This document shows positions 17,964 through 27,017 of a stretch of DNA of 64,000 nucleotides, piece after piece. The position numbers and the translations under genes are program-made. The stretch is from assembly GCF_021568285.1 (NCBI RefSeq), contig NZ_JAKGTQ010000001.1, positions 310,001 through 374,000 of the forward strand, read 5' to 3'. Position 1 is the first letter of the stretch; each line of letters opens with the position of its first letter. The notes beneath the pieces were generated by a model, which did not search any database, had not been told where the DNA came from, and worked only from the letters and a program-made list of their open reading frames with translations. This DNA comes from Rheinheimera sp. UJ63 (GTDB lineage: Bacteria; Pseudomonadota; Gammaproteobacteria; Enterobacterales; Alteromonadaceae).

Positions 17964-18910
17964 TAAGATCTCCCTGGACCACGTTTTGTGATTCTGTTTT
18001 ATTTGTTACCTACTGGGGATGGTTGTTGGGTAATGAGTAGAATTTATTACCGCTTCCCGAGTAACGCGCCTTGATAATAGACTTAAATTTTCTTTGGGGT
18101 CAACCGATTTTATTGAACATTTTCTGTGATCGGGTGTCTGAGCGCTCTGCCTGAGAACCTAAGACCACCAGTAAAAAACACTAATACCATACACAAAAAT
18201 AACACACACATCAAAAAACACTGATAATTAACAATTTTTTGGAAGTTACGCGGCTTTTTAGCTTTTTTAACTTAATAGATAGCGGCAAATTATCACTAAT
18301 ACCGTAAACTCAAAGTTACAAAAACCATAATTTAGCAGCTAAAAAAGACTGCATTTAAAATGTAAAAAAACGCTTGAGGTAAAAAGCTTGATGAGTAGAT
18401 TGCTCAAAAACCTTACAGCCATTGCCACAAAGCTCGTTACTATTAAGAAATTACCATGATTAATAGCACCGTATAATTTCAGGTTGTTAATATCAATCTG
18501 CACAAATTCGACTTTGAAGCTCAGGCTGATTGCAAGCGATTGACTTTTATTAAGGCTACCGTCATAAGAATACGCCCAATTTTTGTCTAAGACAGACGCT
18601 TTATACTGTCTAAAGCTGACTGATAAGTCATTTAGGAACATCGCTAAACATACTGAATAACAAAATTTTAAGGATATACATGGTATTCTCATGATATAGC
18701 ACATATCGCGTTGCTGACTATAGCAGAAAGCCGTGTTTTGAAATCGTTCAAAAATCCGATAAAACTGTTATTTAACAGCAACATATAGAGAAAAAGAGAT
18801 GGCGTTAGCTGAACCAGAACAACCATAGAAACAACACTTTTGCAGCGTAAAATTAAAACTTTAAATCAAAAGTAAAACGTACCTTACGTTTAAACAAAGA
18901 AATCGGAACA
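17964..18910. other. 947-base AT-rich gap upstream of receptor 2 and the helicase gene
   Basis: Contains the receptor 2 leader and promoter (see 18074-18103) and presumably the helicase promoter. A 121-codon minus-strand frame at 18339-18704 has no ribosome binding site and an unconvincing composition. No RNA gene, insertion sequence or repeat was recognised here. Confidence 0.6.
18074..18103 (-). promoter_or_regulatory. Candidate sigma-70 promoter of TonB receptor 2
   Basis: Minus-strand TTGACC (18103-18098), 18-base spacer, TATTAT (18079-18074). It would give a leader of roughly 100 bases before the receptor ATG at 17963. The boxes are good but the spacer is one base over optimum. Confidence 0.5.
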
Positions 18911-20965
18911 ATGCTAACTGACACCACAAAGCAGCAGATACGGCAAATCCATCAACAAATAAAACAACAATTGCCCAATTATCAGCCACGTCCGGCGCAA
19001 AATAAATTGATTGCGGAAATAGCCAATATTGCTGCAGGCCAATACGATCGACACGATCGCATCGGTTTGATTGAGGCGGGTACCGGTACGGGCAAATCTT
19101 TAGCCTATCTGCTTGGCACCCTGCCTTATGCCTTAAGTCAAAAGAAAATAGTGGTGATTGCGACGGCAACGGTGGCACTGCAAGAGCAGCTAGTGAATAA
19201 AGACTTGCCTTTTTTTCGGCAACATAGCGGCTTAGAGTTTGATTACAGCCTGGTGAAAGGCCGCCAGCGTTATGCCTGTATTGAGCGTTTACAACAACGG
19301 ATACAACAACCTACGCTGTTTAGTCAAGATGCACCTGATGCCCATCAACAAGCGTTATTACAGCGCTTGTTAGACGCTTGGCAACAACGTAGCTGGCTGG
19401 GCGACCGCGATACGTTACCCGAGTCTGTTACTGACGAGCTCTGGTATAGCTTACAAGCCGATGCGCACTACTGCAGTAAAACACAGCGTCGACATTTACA
19501 CTGCCCTTTTCACTTAGCCCGTGCTGAAATCAGCACGGCTCAGGTGCTGGTGGTCAATCACAGTTTACTGTTATCAGACTTATTAAACGGTGGCGCGGTA
19601 TTGCCCGAACCGGCAGAAACACTTTATGTGATTGATGAAGCACATCATCTCGCAAGCTGTGGCAGAGAGCTACTGAGCGCCAGCGCACAATTAACGGAAA
19701 ATGGCCCTTGGTTAGAGAAATTTCGGAAGACGCTTACGCAACTCCAAGCCGTTTTACCCGATACCGCATTGCGCGATTGCATGCGCTTAGACGATGCGGT
19801 GAGTGATTTTAACATCGCGCTTAAACCGATTCAGCGCAGTGTGCAAGAATTTCTACCCAGTTGGTTTAGCAGTAAACAGCAAACCGAATATCGTTTTAAA
19901 CACGCGGCTTTACCCAAATTGTGGCAGCAACAAGCTGAGGTTTTGGCACAAGCAGCGCAAAAAGCCACTCACCTGTGCGATAAGTTGTTAACCGAGCTAC
20001 AGCAAAAGCTTACGGAAAACAGTAAGATCACTAAACTATGGTACACGTTATTACAAGAGCTGGCTTATGCACGCCAACGCTTTGAGCAACAGCAAGCCCT
20101 GTGGCAATTATTACAACAAGAGCAAAAAGAACCCGCTTGGCAAGCGCGTTGGTTACAGCGGCGAGCTGATACCGATCTTTTATTTATGCACGCCAGTCCC
20201 TTGGCTGCCGGCTTGCAATTAGAACAGCTGTTATTCAGCCAAGCCTTTGCGGTGATCCTTTGCTCTGCCACACTGACCGCCTTAAACTCGTTCGATTATG
20301 CAAAAAAGGAATTAGGGTTAAATGCCCATACTGGCTTGCAATGTTTTCAAGTCGATTCACCTTTTGCTTATCAACAACAAGCTGAAATACTGCTACCCAA
20401 AACACGATGTGAACCTACTGACAGAGCTTTTACCACTGAACTGGTACGCTTGTTACCGCATTACCTCAATACCCCTGCCGGATCTTTGGTGTTATTTGCG
20501 TCTTATTGGCAAATGCAAGAAGTGGCCACTGAGCTTCGCAAACAAGGTTTTACCCTACTGGTACAAGGCGAGGCTTCGCGACAAGCTTTGCTGCAATTAC
20601 ATGCAGATAGGGTGAATGGCGATAACGCCAGCATATTATTTGGCACACAAAGCTTTTCGGAAGGGTTAGATTTACCTGGTAAACTGCTGACCAATTTAGT
20701 GATCACTAAACTTCCTTTTGCCGTGCCCACTTCACCGCTGGAAGAGGCGCTTGCTGAGGCAATTACCTGTAAAGGCGGTAATGCGTTTTCACAATTAACC
20801 TTACCGGCCACCGCCAAAAAACTGGTACAAGCCTGTGGCCGCCTGTTACGACATGAGCAAGATGAAGGCAGAATTGTCATTTTAGATCGGCGTCTTGTCA
20901 CCAAATCCTATGGCAAAGCGATGTTAAGCGCACTGCCTCTTTTTACTCGTAAAATCGAGTACTAA
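18911..20965 (+). CDS. dinG: DinG-family ATP-dependent DNA helicase with an incomplete Fe-S cysteine set
   Basis: Superfamily 2 helicase of the XPD/DinG type, 684 residues, predicted 5'-3' helicase acting on damaged DNA or R-loops. Walker A EAGTGTGKS ends at residue 63; the DEAH box is at 242-245 (VIDEAHHL); motif VI region QACGRLLRHEQDEGR is near the C-terminus. Similarity is to DinG over the length (for example CPF..AR.EI..A..LVVNH), rather than to the paralogue YoaA. Of the four Fe-S cysteines of E. coli DinG I find only three: C123, C188 and C198; the segment between the last two reads SKTQRRHLH. It is convergent with receptor 3, with which it shares a hairpin at 20974-21000. Confidence 0.88.
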   Translation: MLTDTTKQQIRQIHQQIKQQLPNYQPRPAQNKLIAEIANIAAGQYDRHDRIGLIEAGTGTGKSLAYLLGTLPYALSQKKIVVIATATVALQEQLVNKDLPFFRQHSGLEFDYSLVKGRQRYACIERLQQRIQQPTLFSQDAPDAHQQALLQRLLDAWQQRSWLGDRDTLPESVTDELWYSLQADAHYCSKTQRRHLHCPFHLARAEISTAQVLVVNHSLLLSDLLNGGAVLPEPAETLYVIDEAHHLASCGRELLSASAQLTENGPWLEKFRKTLTQLQAVLPDTALRDCMRLDDAVSDFNIALKPIQRSVQEFLPSWFSSKQQTEYRFKHAALPKLWQQQAEVLAQAAQKATHLCDKLLTELQQKLTENSKITKLWYTLLQELAYARQRFEQQQALWQLLQQEQKEPAWQARWLQRRADTDLLFMHASPLAAGLQLEQLLFSQAFAVILCSATLTALNSFDYAKKELGLNAHTGLQCFQVDSPFAYQQQAEILLPKTRCEPTDRAFTTELVRLLPHYLNTPAGSLVLFASYWQMQEVATELRKQGFTLLVQGEASRQALLQLHADRVNGDNASILFGTQSFSEGLDLPGKLLTNLVITKLPFAVPTSPLEEALAEAITCKGGNAFSQLTLPATAKKLVQACGRLLRHEQDEGRIVILDRRLVTKSYGKAMLSALPLFTRKIEY

Positions 20966-20970
20966 AAATT

Positions 20971-21000
20971 AAAAAGGCCCTCACATCACTGTAGGGCCTT
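20971..21000 (-). terminator. Hairpin between dinG and TonB receptor 3
   Basis: Stem AAGGCCCT/AGGGCCTT (20974-20981 with 20993-21000). The T-rich tail is on the minus strand, so it mainly ends transcripts of receptor 3, 145 bases after its stop; it may also protect the dinG 3' end. Confidence 0.65.
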
Positions 21001-21144
21001 ATAAAATAATGTCATTAACGGTTCAGACTTCAATGCTACACTTGATGCTAACTGCTTTGACCTTCCTTGGCCTCTTCACTTGTTTTATCACTTAGCCATC
21101 TATACAAAGATCTTTACATCGAATCTGACTTTTTACGGCGTAAA

Positions 21145-24102
21145 TTAAAACTTATGGGTTAAGCTCACATAACCAAAACGACCTGGTAAACGGTACGTAG
21201 GATCGTAAGTATTAGCAAAGGCAGAAAACGCCAGTGGCGGTTCTTTGTCAAATAAATTACGCACACCTACAGTAAACTGTGTATCCCAAGGTGCAGTCCA
21301 ACCCATCTGTACATCAAAATACACCACAGAACCTAATCTGTTAGTGGCATAAGCTTGATTAGGCGTCGCAACCACTTCAGTAGTACCTGGTTTAAAGGTA
21401 TAAAGTGTGCGTGTATCATCTGGATTAGAACATAAATTGCGTAATGCAGGCTGATTCAAACCGGTTGCTGCAGTGATAATACCGCGACAATCTTCTGTCA
21501 AGCCAGACAAATACTGAGCAGTAACGGAAGCACTCCACGCGTTTAATTTCCAAGATAATGATAAATTAGATTTCATCTTGTTACTGGCGCCACCACCAGA
21601 AGCACCGGCAGCATATTTTCCAGCTTGATTACCGGAAGAAATATCACCATCGGCGTTTAATTGACCTATCTCTGGTTGACCCACATCGCCTTCAAATAAC
21701 ATGATTGCCGTATCCCAATTAACACGGAACGAACCCACTTCAGTGTTAAAACGGTAATCAACATTAATATCAACGCCTTCACGTTCTAAACCACCCACGA
21801 AGTTTTGGTTTAGTGATAATACATTGGATATTTCACCTGGGTTCGCATTAAGAGTACCGGTGAAATCACGAGTGATCAGATTACAGTAGCTTTGAATACC
21901 TGTGACATAACAGGCATTAGCGATATAGCCTGCACTGCGAGCGCCAATGGCGTTTTGCAGTTCAATATTATACCAATCGACACTGACGCCTAGATTCTCA
22001 ACGAACTCTGGACTGTAAACAAAACCAAAGACTTTGGTTTTTGCTTCTTCAGGTTGAACATCAGGATTCCCCCCTACTTTAGCTCGGAATTGCGGATCTT
22101 TTTGCACAAAACCTGCTGGAACACCTGCTGCTGCACAACGTGAACGCACATCGGCATTTTGCTGGTAAGGTACTGAAGTCGCACTACAAGGATCGGTGGC
22201 TGCAGGACGTGAATCGTTTTGACCTTGGAATAACTCTTGAATAGATGGCGCCCGGAAGCCTTCACCATAACTGGCTCGAACCAGTAATTCTTTCACTGGA
22301 CGATAAGACAGCTTAAAGCTGGAGTTCGTTGTATCTCCAAAGTTTGAATAATCGGAGAAACGAGATGAAGCTGATAATTCGAGCATTTCAGCAAACTGCA
22401 TTTCTGCTAGTAATGGAATCACCATTTCACCGTAAAACTCAGTTACGTCATAACCACCATTGGTGGGTGTGGCCGCATTATCACCTAACACTTGTCCTGC
22501 TACTGTTAGTGGATCTGGATTAGTGAAGCCTGACTCTCTGCGAAGTTCGCTACCGATTACTGCAGCAACGGCACCGGCGGGTAATTCAAATAGCTCAGTA
22601 CCAATGTTAGCCGAATAATCAGTCATTTTAGAAAATTCTAAGTTACGCGGCTCTACTCCAACGTAAGCTAGCATTTCTGGGGTCACGCCTTTCTCACCAC
22701 CAAAGATATTAAAAGGTGTACAGTTATTAGCTGTAATAGGTGCCGCAGCCGTGCCACAACGAGCAATACCGCCAGCATCAATATAAGATGGCCCTAACGC
22801 GGTAGTCATACGAGTAGAGTTAAAGAAACCGGTTTTTAACTGTGTAAAGCTGTTATCTGAATAGACATAGCCTAAATCCCAGTCAAAATTACGATTGGCG
22901 AACTCAAAATCACCTAGCAAGCTAACGCCGAACCGCCATGTTTGGTTATCAGCATTGAACACCCTTGGCGCCACGATAGGACGGAACGATGCCCCAGTGA
23001 TATTAGTACCAAAGGGGTTATATACGTTTTCGCCTGAAATCGCTAAGCCACCTAAAGGTTGAGCTGCTAACTGCGCCGCCGACTTACGGCTGTTGTAAAG
23101 ACCATCAACACGTAAACGAACATTATCGGCTAAATCATAGTTCGCTAATACAAACAACGAACGGGTTTCAGAAGGCTGTACTAGGTAGTTTACTGGAGCA
23201 AAGTTATAACCGTCGGTATTGGCATCATACAGTTTAAAATCAGCCAAACTGGTACAGTCAGCGTTTGGCACACAACCCGTGCCGCCATCTTTTAACGTAT
23301 AAGAGCCGGTGACACCATCTTTAGTGGCACGGAATTGACCATTCGGAGTAGTTGGGCTGGCTCGACCACCAGAAGCCGATACCCGGGCCGGCAAGCCAAA
23401 AATAGGCACTGAAGAGATCTCGCGATCGCCACCCATGACTTCGCCTTGCGAGGTATAACTTGCACTTAATAATACTGAGCTTTTTGCCGAGGTACTGCCT
23501 AAAGTCATCGAGTAAGATTCGCGTTTACCGTCACCTTCAGAATACTGACCGTTGTAAGCACTGACTTGAGCGCCATCAAATTCATCGTTAGTGATGATGT
23601 TGACAACACCACAGATGGCATCGGTACCGTAGATGGAAGAAGCGCCATCCTTTAATACTTCCATTTGTTTGATGGCAGCTAGTGGGATCGTTGAAATGTC
23701 TACTGCGCCACCGATATTAGCAACCCAACGCTGGCCATTAACTAATACTAAAGTTCTGTTCGCCCCACAGTTACGCAAATCGACTCGCACCACGCCGTTA
23801 GTATTACCGTTGTTTGTTTGCAAACCTAAAGAGGCACCGTTAGTGGAGATTTCTTTTAAAATATCGCCCACACTGGTTAAACCTGAACGAAGGATATCTT
23901 CAGCGCTTACCACTAAAACCGGCTGCGCGGTTTCTAAATCTGTACGTTTGATACGTGAACCCGTTACTTCTATTCTTTCGAGTTTGTTTTCAGCGGCAGC
24001 TTGGTCTTGTGCTATAGCAACAGCACTGATAGACGAAGCAGAAACTGCACCAAAGGTTAACGCTAAACTCACTGCTTTTGAAACGTAATTTTTGGCAAGC
24101 AT
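21145..24102 (-). CDS. TonB-dependent outer-membrane receptor (copy 3)
   Basis: 985 residues. Signal peptide at the N-terminus (MLAKNYVSKAVSLALTFGAV..., cleaved after about residue 32), then KLERIEVTGSRIKRTD as TonB-box region. The plug carries VDLRNCGANRTLVLVNGQRW and SSIYGTDAICGVVNIIT: two cysteines stand where relatives usually have Leu/Gly or Ala. The barrel ends in Phe (YVSLTHKF). Shine-Dalgarno CCAGGGAG is five bases before the ATG. Monocistronic, divergent from the permease gene, convergent with dinG. Substrate unknown. Confidence 0.95.
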   Translation of the reverse strand: MLAKNYVSKAVSLALTFGAVSASSISAVAIAQDQAAAENKLERIEVTGSRIKRTDLETAQPVLVVSAEDILRSGLTSVGDILKEISTNGASLGLQTNNGNTNGVVRVDLRNCGANRTLVLVNGQRWVANIGGAVDISTIPLAAIKQMEVLKDGASSIYGTDAICGVVNIITNDEFDGAQVSAYNGQYSEGDGKRESYSMTLGSTSAKSSVLLSASYTSQGEVMGGDREISSVPIFGLPARVSASGGRASPTTPNGQFRATKDGVTGSYTLKDGGTGCVPNADCTSLADFKLYDANTDGYNFAPVNYLVQPSETRSLFVLANYDLADNVRLRVDGLYNSRKSAAQLAAQPLGGLAISGENVYNPFGTNITGASFRPIVAPRVFNADNQTWRFGVSLLGDFEFANRNFDWDLGYVYSDNSFTQLKTGFFNSTRMTTALGPSYIDAGGIARCGTAAAPITANNCTPFNIFGGEKGVTPEMLAYVGVEPRNLEFSKMTDYSANIGTELFELPAGAVAAVIGSELRRESGFTNPDPLTVAGQVLGDNAATPTNGGYDVTEFYGEMVIPLLAEMQFAEMLELSASSRFSDYSNFGDTTNSSFKLSYRPVKELLVRASYGEGFRAPSIQELFQGQNDSRPAATDPCSATSVPYQQNADVRSRCAAAGVPAGFVQKDPQFRAKVGGNPDVQPEEAKTKVFGFVYSPEFVENLGVSVDWYNIELQNAIGARSAGYIANACYVTGIQSYCNLITRDFTGTLNANPGEISNVLSLNQNFVGGLEREGVDINVDYRFNTEVGSFRVNWDTAIMLFEGDVGQPEIGQLNADGDISSGNQAGKYAAGASGGGASNKMKSNLSLSWKLNAWSASVTAQYLSGLTEDCRGIITAATGLNQPALRNLCSNPDDTRTLYTFKPGTTEVVATPNQAYATNRLGSVVYFDVQMGWTAPWDTQFTVGVRNLFDKEPPLAFSAFANTYDPTYRLPGRFGYVSLTHKF

Positions 24103-24728
24103 GAAGACTCCCTGGACCGTAATTTACGACCCTTATAATTTTATGTGTTATTGGTTTAACGAACGTAGAACGATGCAAATAGCAACACATCGTCGCTGCA
24201 TAGTAATGTCACGATTTGCTGTTTATCAATAGCGTAATTCACAAAAATTAAATGCAGCCTTAAGACGCTACAGCCCAGCTATAGCGGTGATTTCATCATT
24301 TCACAATCACCGAAGATTCACTATAAATGCTCATTTATTGCTTACAATATCAGCAGGATTTTTGTGACCTCTTCGTGTCGATTTTTTTTGCCACAATGCG
24401 GCTGTAGCGATTTCATTACAAAAGTTCAAATTGCAATATTGAACTTTATTGTTTATTTAAAATCGGGGTGAAAAACGGTGTTAAAAGTAGCAAATAAGAG
24501 TGTCAGACAAAGGTATGTCTGATTGCTTAAAAGTGAAATTGAACGGAATAAGATGGGTTAAACCGAATGATCTTTGCAAAGAAAACTTCTTGCTGTCTGT
24601 GGTAAACTACTCTTGGCTTGAAATGAATGAATGTTTGCTTTTTTGTTGTAGCAGCAAACCTCAGCCAGTGCCGCGATATCAAACACCATGCCCACTATTA
24701 ATTTGCTATTAAATCACAGGAAGCAACT
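24103..24728. other. 626-base non-coding gap between receptor 3 and the TSUP permease
   Basis: Divergent control region. A 70-codon plus-strand frame at 24500-24712 lacks a ribosome binding site and family likeness, and I do not count it as a gene. No clear operator, RNA gene or repeat is seen. Confidence 0.55.
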
Positions 24729-25511
24729 TTGTTTACCGAGCTAGCCTTAGATCCCTCAGTATTATTGCTCCTTTGTTCGGTGGCTTTTTGTGCCGGCTAC
24801 ATCGACGCTATCGCCGGCGGTGGCGGTTTATTAACGGTACCGGCTTTGCTTACTGCGGGTTTGCCACCGCATGTCGTGTTAGGCACCAATAAACTGGCCG
24901 CGACCTTTGGTTCTTTTACCGCCTCGCTTACTTATTATCGCAAGCGTCTATTTAACCCGCGTTATTGGCGCACCAGCCTGATTTTTACCGCCCTAGGCGC
25001 ATTAATCGGTACCTTGGTCGTCGATCAATTAAGTACCGCATTGTTAGAAAAACTGTTACCCATCCTCATTCTTTTTGCTGCAATTTATACCCTATTTAAT
25101 CGCATGCAACCCGATGATCGGATGACATTACCGACACCGAGTAAAAAATTGTTTTGGCAACAACGTCTGCAGGGGTTCACATTGGGCTTTTATGATGGCG
25201 TAGCCGGCCCGGGTACTGGCGCTTTTTGGATGGTGTCGACCATGGCAATGTATAAAATTAACTTACTACTGACCAGTGGTGTCGCCAGAACCATGAATTT
25301 TGTCAGTAATGGGTTTTCATTGGCCGCTTTTATTGTGCTGGGCCATGTGCATTTTACCCTGGGTTTCGCCATGGGTTTTTGCTTGATGTGCGGTGCATGG
25401 TTAGGTGCGCACTCAGCCATTCGTTTCGGTAGTAAGTTTATTCGGCCCGTATTTATCAGTGTGGTCATTGCCATTGCGGCACGTTTAGCGTGGCAGGCTT
25501 GGAGCGCTTAA
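24729..25511 (+). CDS. yfcA: TSUP (TauE/SafE/YfcA) family membrane permease
   Basis: 260-residue polytopic inner-membrane protein starting at TTG, with AGGAAG five bases upstream. The repeated family motifs are plain: YIDAIAGGGGLLTVPALLTA near residue 25 and GFYDGVAGPGTGAFW near residue 155, the two halves of the internally duplicated TSUP fold. It resembles E. coli YfcA over its length. TSUP proteins move sulfur-containing or other small organic anions; the substrate of YfcA types is not established. It is followed after one base by priC, so both are read from one message. Confidence 0.88.
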   Translation: MFTELALDPSVLLLLCSVAFCAGYIDAIAGGGGLLTVPALLTAGLPPHVVLGTNKLAATFGSFTASLTYYRKRLFNPRYWRTSLIFTALGALIGTLVVDQLSTALLEKLLPILILFAAIYTLFNRMQPDDRMTLPTPSKKLFWQQRLQGFTLGFYDGVAGPGTGAFWMVSTMAMYKINLLLTSGVARTMNFVSNGFSLAAFIVLGHVHFTLGFAMGFCLMCGAWLGAHSAIRFGSKFIRPVFISVVIAIAARLAWQAWSA

Positions 25512-25512
25512 G

Positions 25513-26082
25513 ATGAACAGCTTAACCTCGGAGCAATTGCGTCAGTTACAAGCACAATTGCAGCAATTATTAAGCTGGGCGCAACAACTTGATCGGCAAA
25601 GAAAACCCGGTAAGCCGGTGCACTGGTTCGATTCTGCCTTGTTTAGTTGTCATTCACCGGATCTGGCAGATTATGTGCAGGATAGCGTGCGTAATCTAAA
25701 CCGACTGCAACAACAGGCTGATCATTTATCTACCACAGCCAAACAACGGATTACTGAACGCTTAAATGAACAAATTTCGGCGTTAACCCAGGCATTTCGG
25801 CTCAATCAAGTGCGCCAACAACATCAGCATGTCGCGGCCCCTCGTACTAAAGCGGCGGTGCAACAACTTGCGGTCACAGGTCAGCAGTTGTATCAACAGC
25901 TAAGTGAATACCAGCAATATGAAAGCCGCTTATTAGACATGGTGCGACAAGCCGAGCGGGAAAGTGATGCAGAAGCAACCAACCGCACTTTGACCCTACA
26001 TGGTCGCTTGGGTCGCTGTCGAAAAGCAATTTATGAAGTTGAGTTAGCCATTCAAAAACTGGAGGCAGGAAAAAACCGATGA
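25513..26082 (+). CDS. priC: Primosomal replication protein PriC
   Basis: Replication-restart protein that helps reload DnaB at stalled forks. 189 residues, mostly helical and Gln-rich, with the conserved WFDSALFSCHSPDLADYV region (residues 36-53) and the C-terminal basic/helical part (GRCRKAIYEVELAIQKLE). It starts one base after the permease stop, and the next gene overlaps it by ATGA, so permease-priC-hydrolase form an operon. In enterobacteria priC lies beside ybaM and apt; here it is separated from apt by about 17.7 kb. Confidence 0.9.
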   Translation: MNSLTSEQLRQLQAQLQQLLSWAQQLDRQRKPGKPVHWFDSALFSCHSPDLADYVQDSVRNLNRLQQQADHLSTTAKQRITERLNEQISALTQAFRLNQVRQQHQHVAAPRTKAAVQQLAVTGQQLYQQLSEYQQYESRLLDMVRQAERESDAEATNRTLTLHGRLGRCRKAIYEVELAIQKLEAGKNR

Positions 26083-27017
26083 GCCAAGCGTTACCGCCGC
26101 TAATTTATCATCCTTGTTACAGCGAATTGGCTTTACCCGAGCGCCATCGTTACCCGATTGGTAAGTATCGCGCTTTGCAACAAGCACTGCTCGCTATCGG
26201 TGTACCCGACGCACATTTTACCGCAGCGCCCGCTGCCCTACCCGCCGAACTCAGTTGTATCCATGCCAGTCACTATGTTGAAGCCTTATGCAGCGGCACG
26301 CTGGATGCCAAAGCCATGCGCCGTATTGGTTTTCCGTGGTCTGAACAACTGATTTCACGCTCATTGCAATCGATAGGTGGCACTTTACACACCGCAGAAT
26401 TAGCGTTAGCACAAGGTTTAGCCGTGCATCTAAGCGGTGGTTATCATCACGCTTTTCATGATTTTGGCAGTGGCTTTTGCCTGTTTAATGATTTGGCTTT
26501 TACCGCAAAAACGCTGAAACAACGGGGTGTGGGCCCGATCTTAATTTTTGATCTGGATGTGCATCAAGGCGATGGTACCGCGCTGCTGTTAGCCAACGAG
26601 CCAGAGATTATCACTGCTTCCATTCATTGTGAGAAAAACTTTCCGGCACGCAAACAACACTCTGATTGGGATATTGGCGTAGCAACGCACTGTAGCGAAC
26701 ACGAGTATTTAGAAACCGTGCAGCAAAGCTTAGACAGTTTATTAACGTGGTATCGCCCTGAACTGGTTTTGTACGACGCAGGCGTGGATGTGCATAAAAA
26801 CGATGATTTAGGTTTATTATCGATCAGCACGGCCACTATCGCACAGCGCGATCAGTTAGTACTTGAACGCTGCCGCGCCAAACAGATCCCGGTCGCGGCA
26901 GTCATTGGCGGAGGCTATCAACGCGATCTCGCCGCACTCACTGCGGTGCATCTGCAGTTATTTAAAGCGGCGTTCAACGTCTTTGGCTCAAGCTTGGGGC
27001 GCGAAATAAAAACCTAA
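26079..27017 (+). CDS. Histone deacetylase-like amidohydrolase
   Basis: 312-residue member of the arginase/deacetylase superfamily. Zinc and catalytic motifs are visible: GGYHHAFHDFGSGFCLFND (the double-His charge relay region) and LIFDLDVHQGDGTA (Asp/His zinc ligands), with ELVLYDAGVDVH carrying the third ligand. Bacterial relatives deacetylate acetylpolyamines, acetoin-pathway enzymes or other acetylated amines; the substrate here cannot be named. It overlaps priC by four bases and runs 30 bases into the 3' end of the convergent dioxygenase gene. Confidence 0.9.
   Translation: MSQALPPLIYHPCYSELALPERHRYPIGKYRALQQALLAIGVPDAHFTAAPAALPAELSCIHASHYVEALCSGTLDAKAMRRIGFPWSEQLISRSLQSIGGTLHTAELALAQGLAVHLSGGYHHAFHDFGSGFCLFNDLAFTAKTLKQRGVGPILIFDLDVHQGDGTALLLANEPEIITASIHCEKNFPARKQHSDWDIGVATHCSEHEYLETVQQSLDSLLTWYRPELVLYDAGVDVHKNDDLGLLSISTATIAQRDQLVLERCRAKQIPVAAVIGGGYQRDLAALTAVHLQLFKAAFNVFGSSLGREIKT

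Noticed and set aside
18339..18704. 121-codon minus-strand ORF in the gap upstream of TonB receptor 2
   Set aside because: No ribosome binding site, no recognisable domain, AT-rich surroundings and a composition rich in Phe/Leu/Ser typical of chance frames.
24500..24712. 70-codon plus-strand ORF before the TSUP permease
   Set aside because: No Shine-Dalgarno, no family likeness, unusual Cys-rich C-terminus; more likely promoter DNA.
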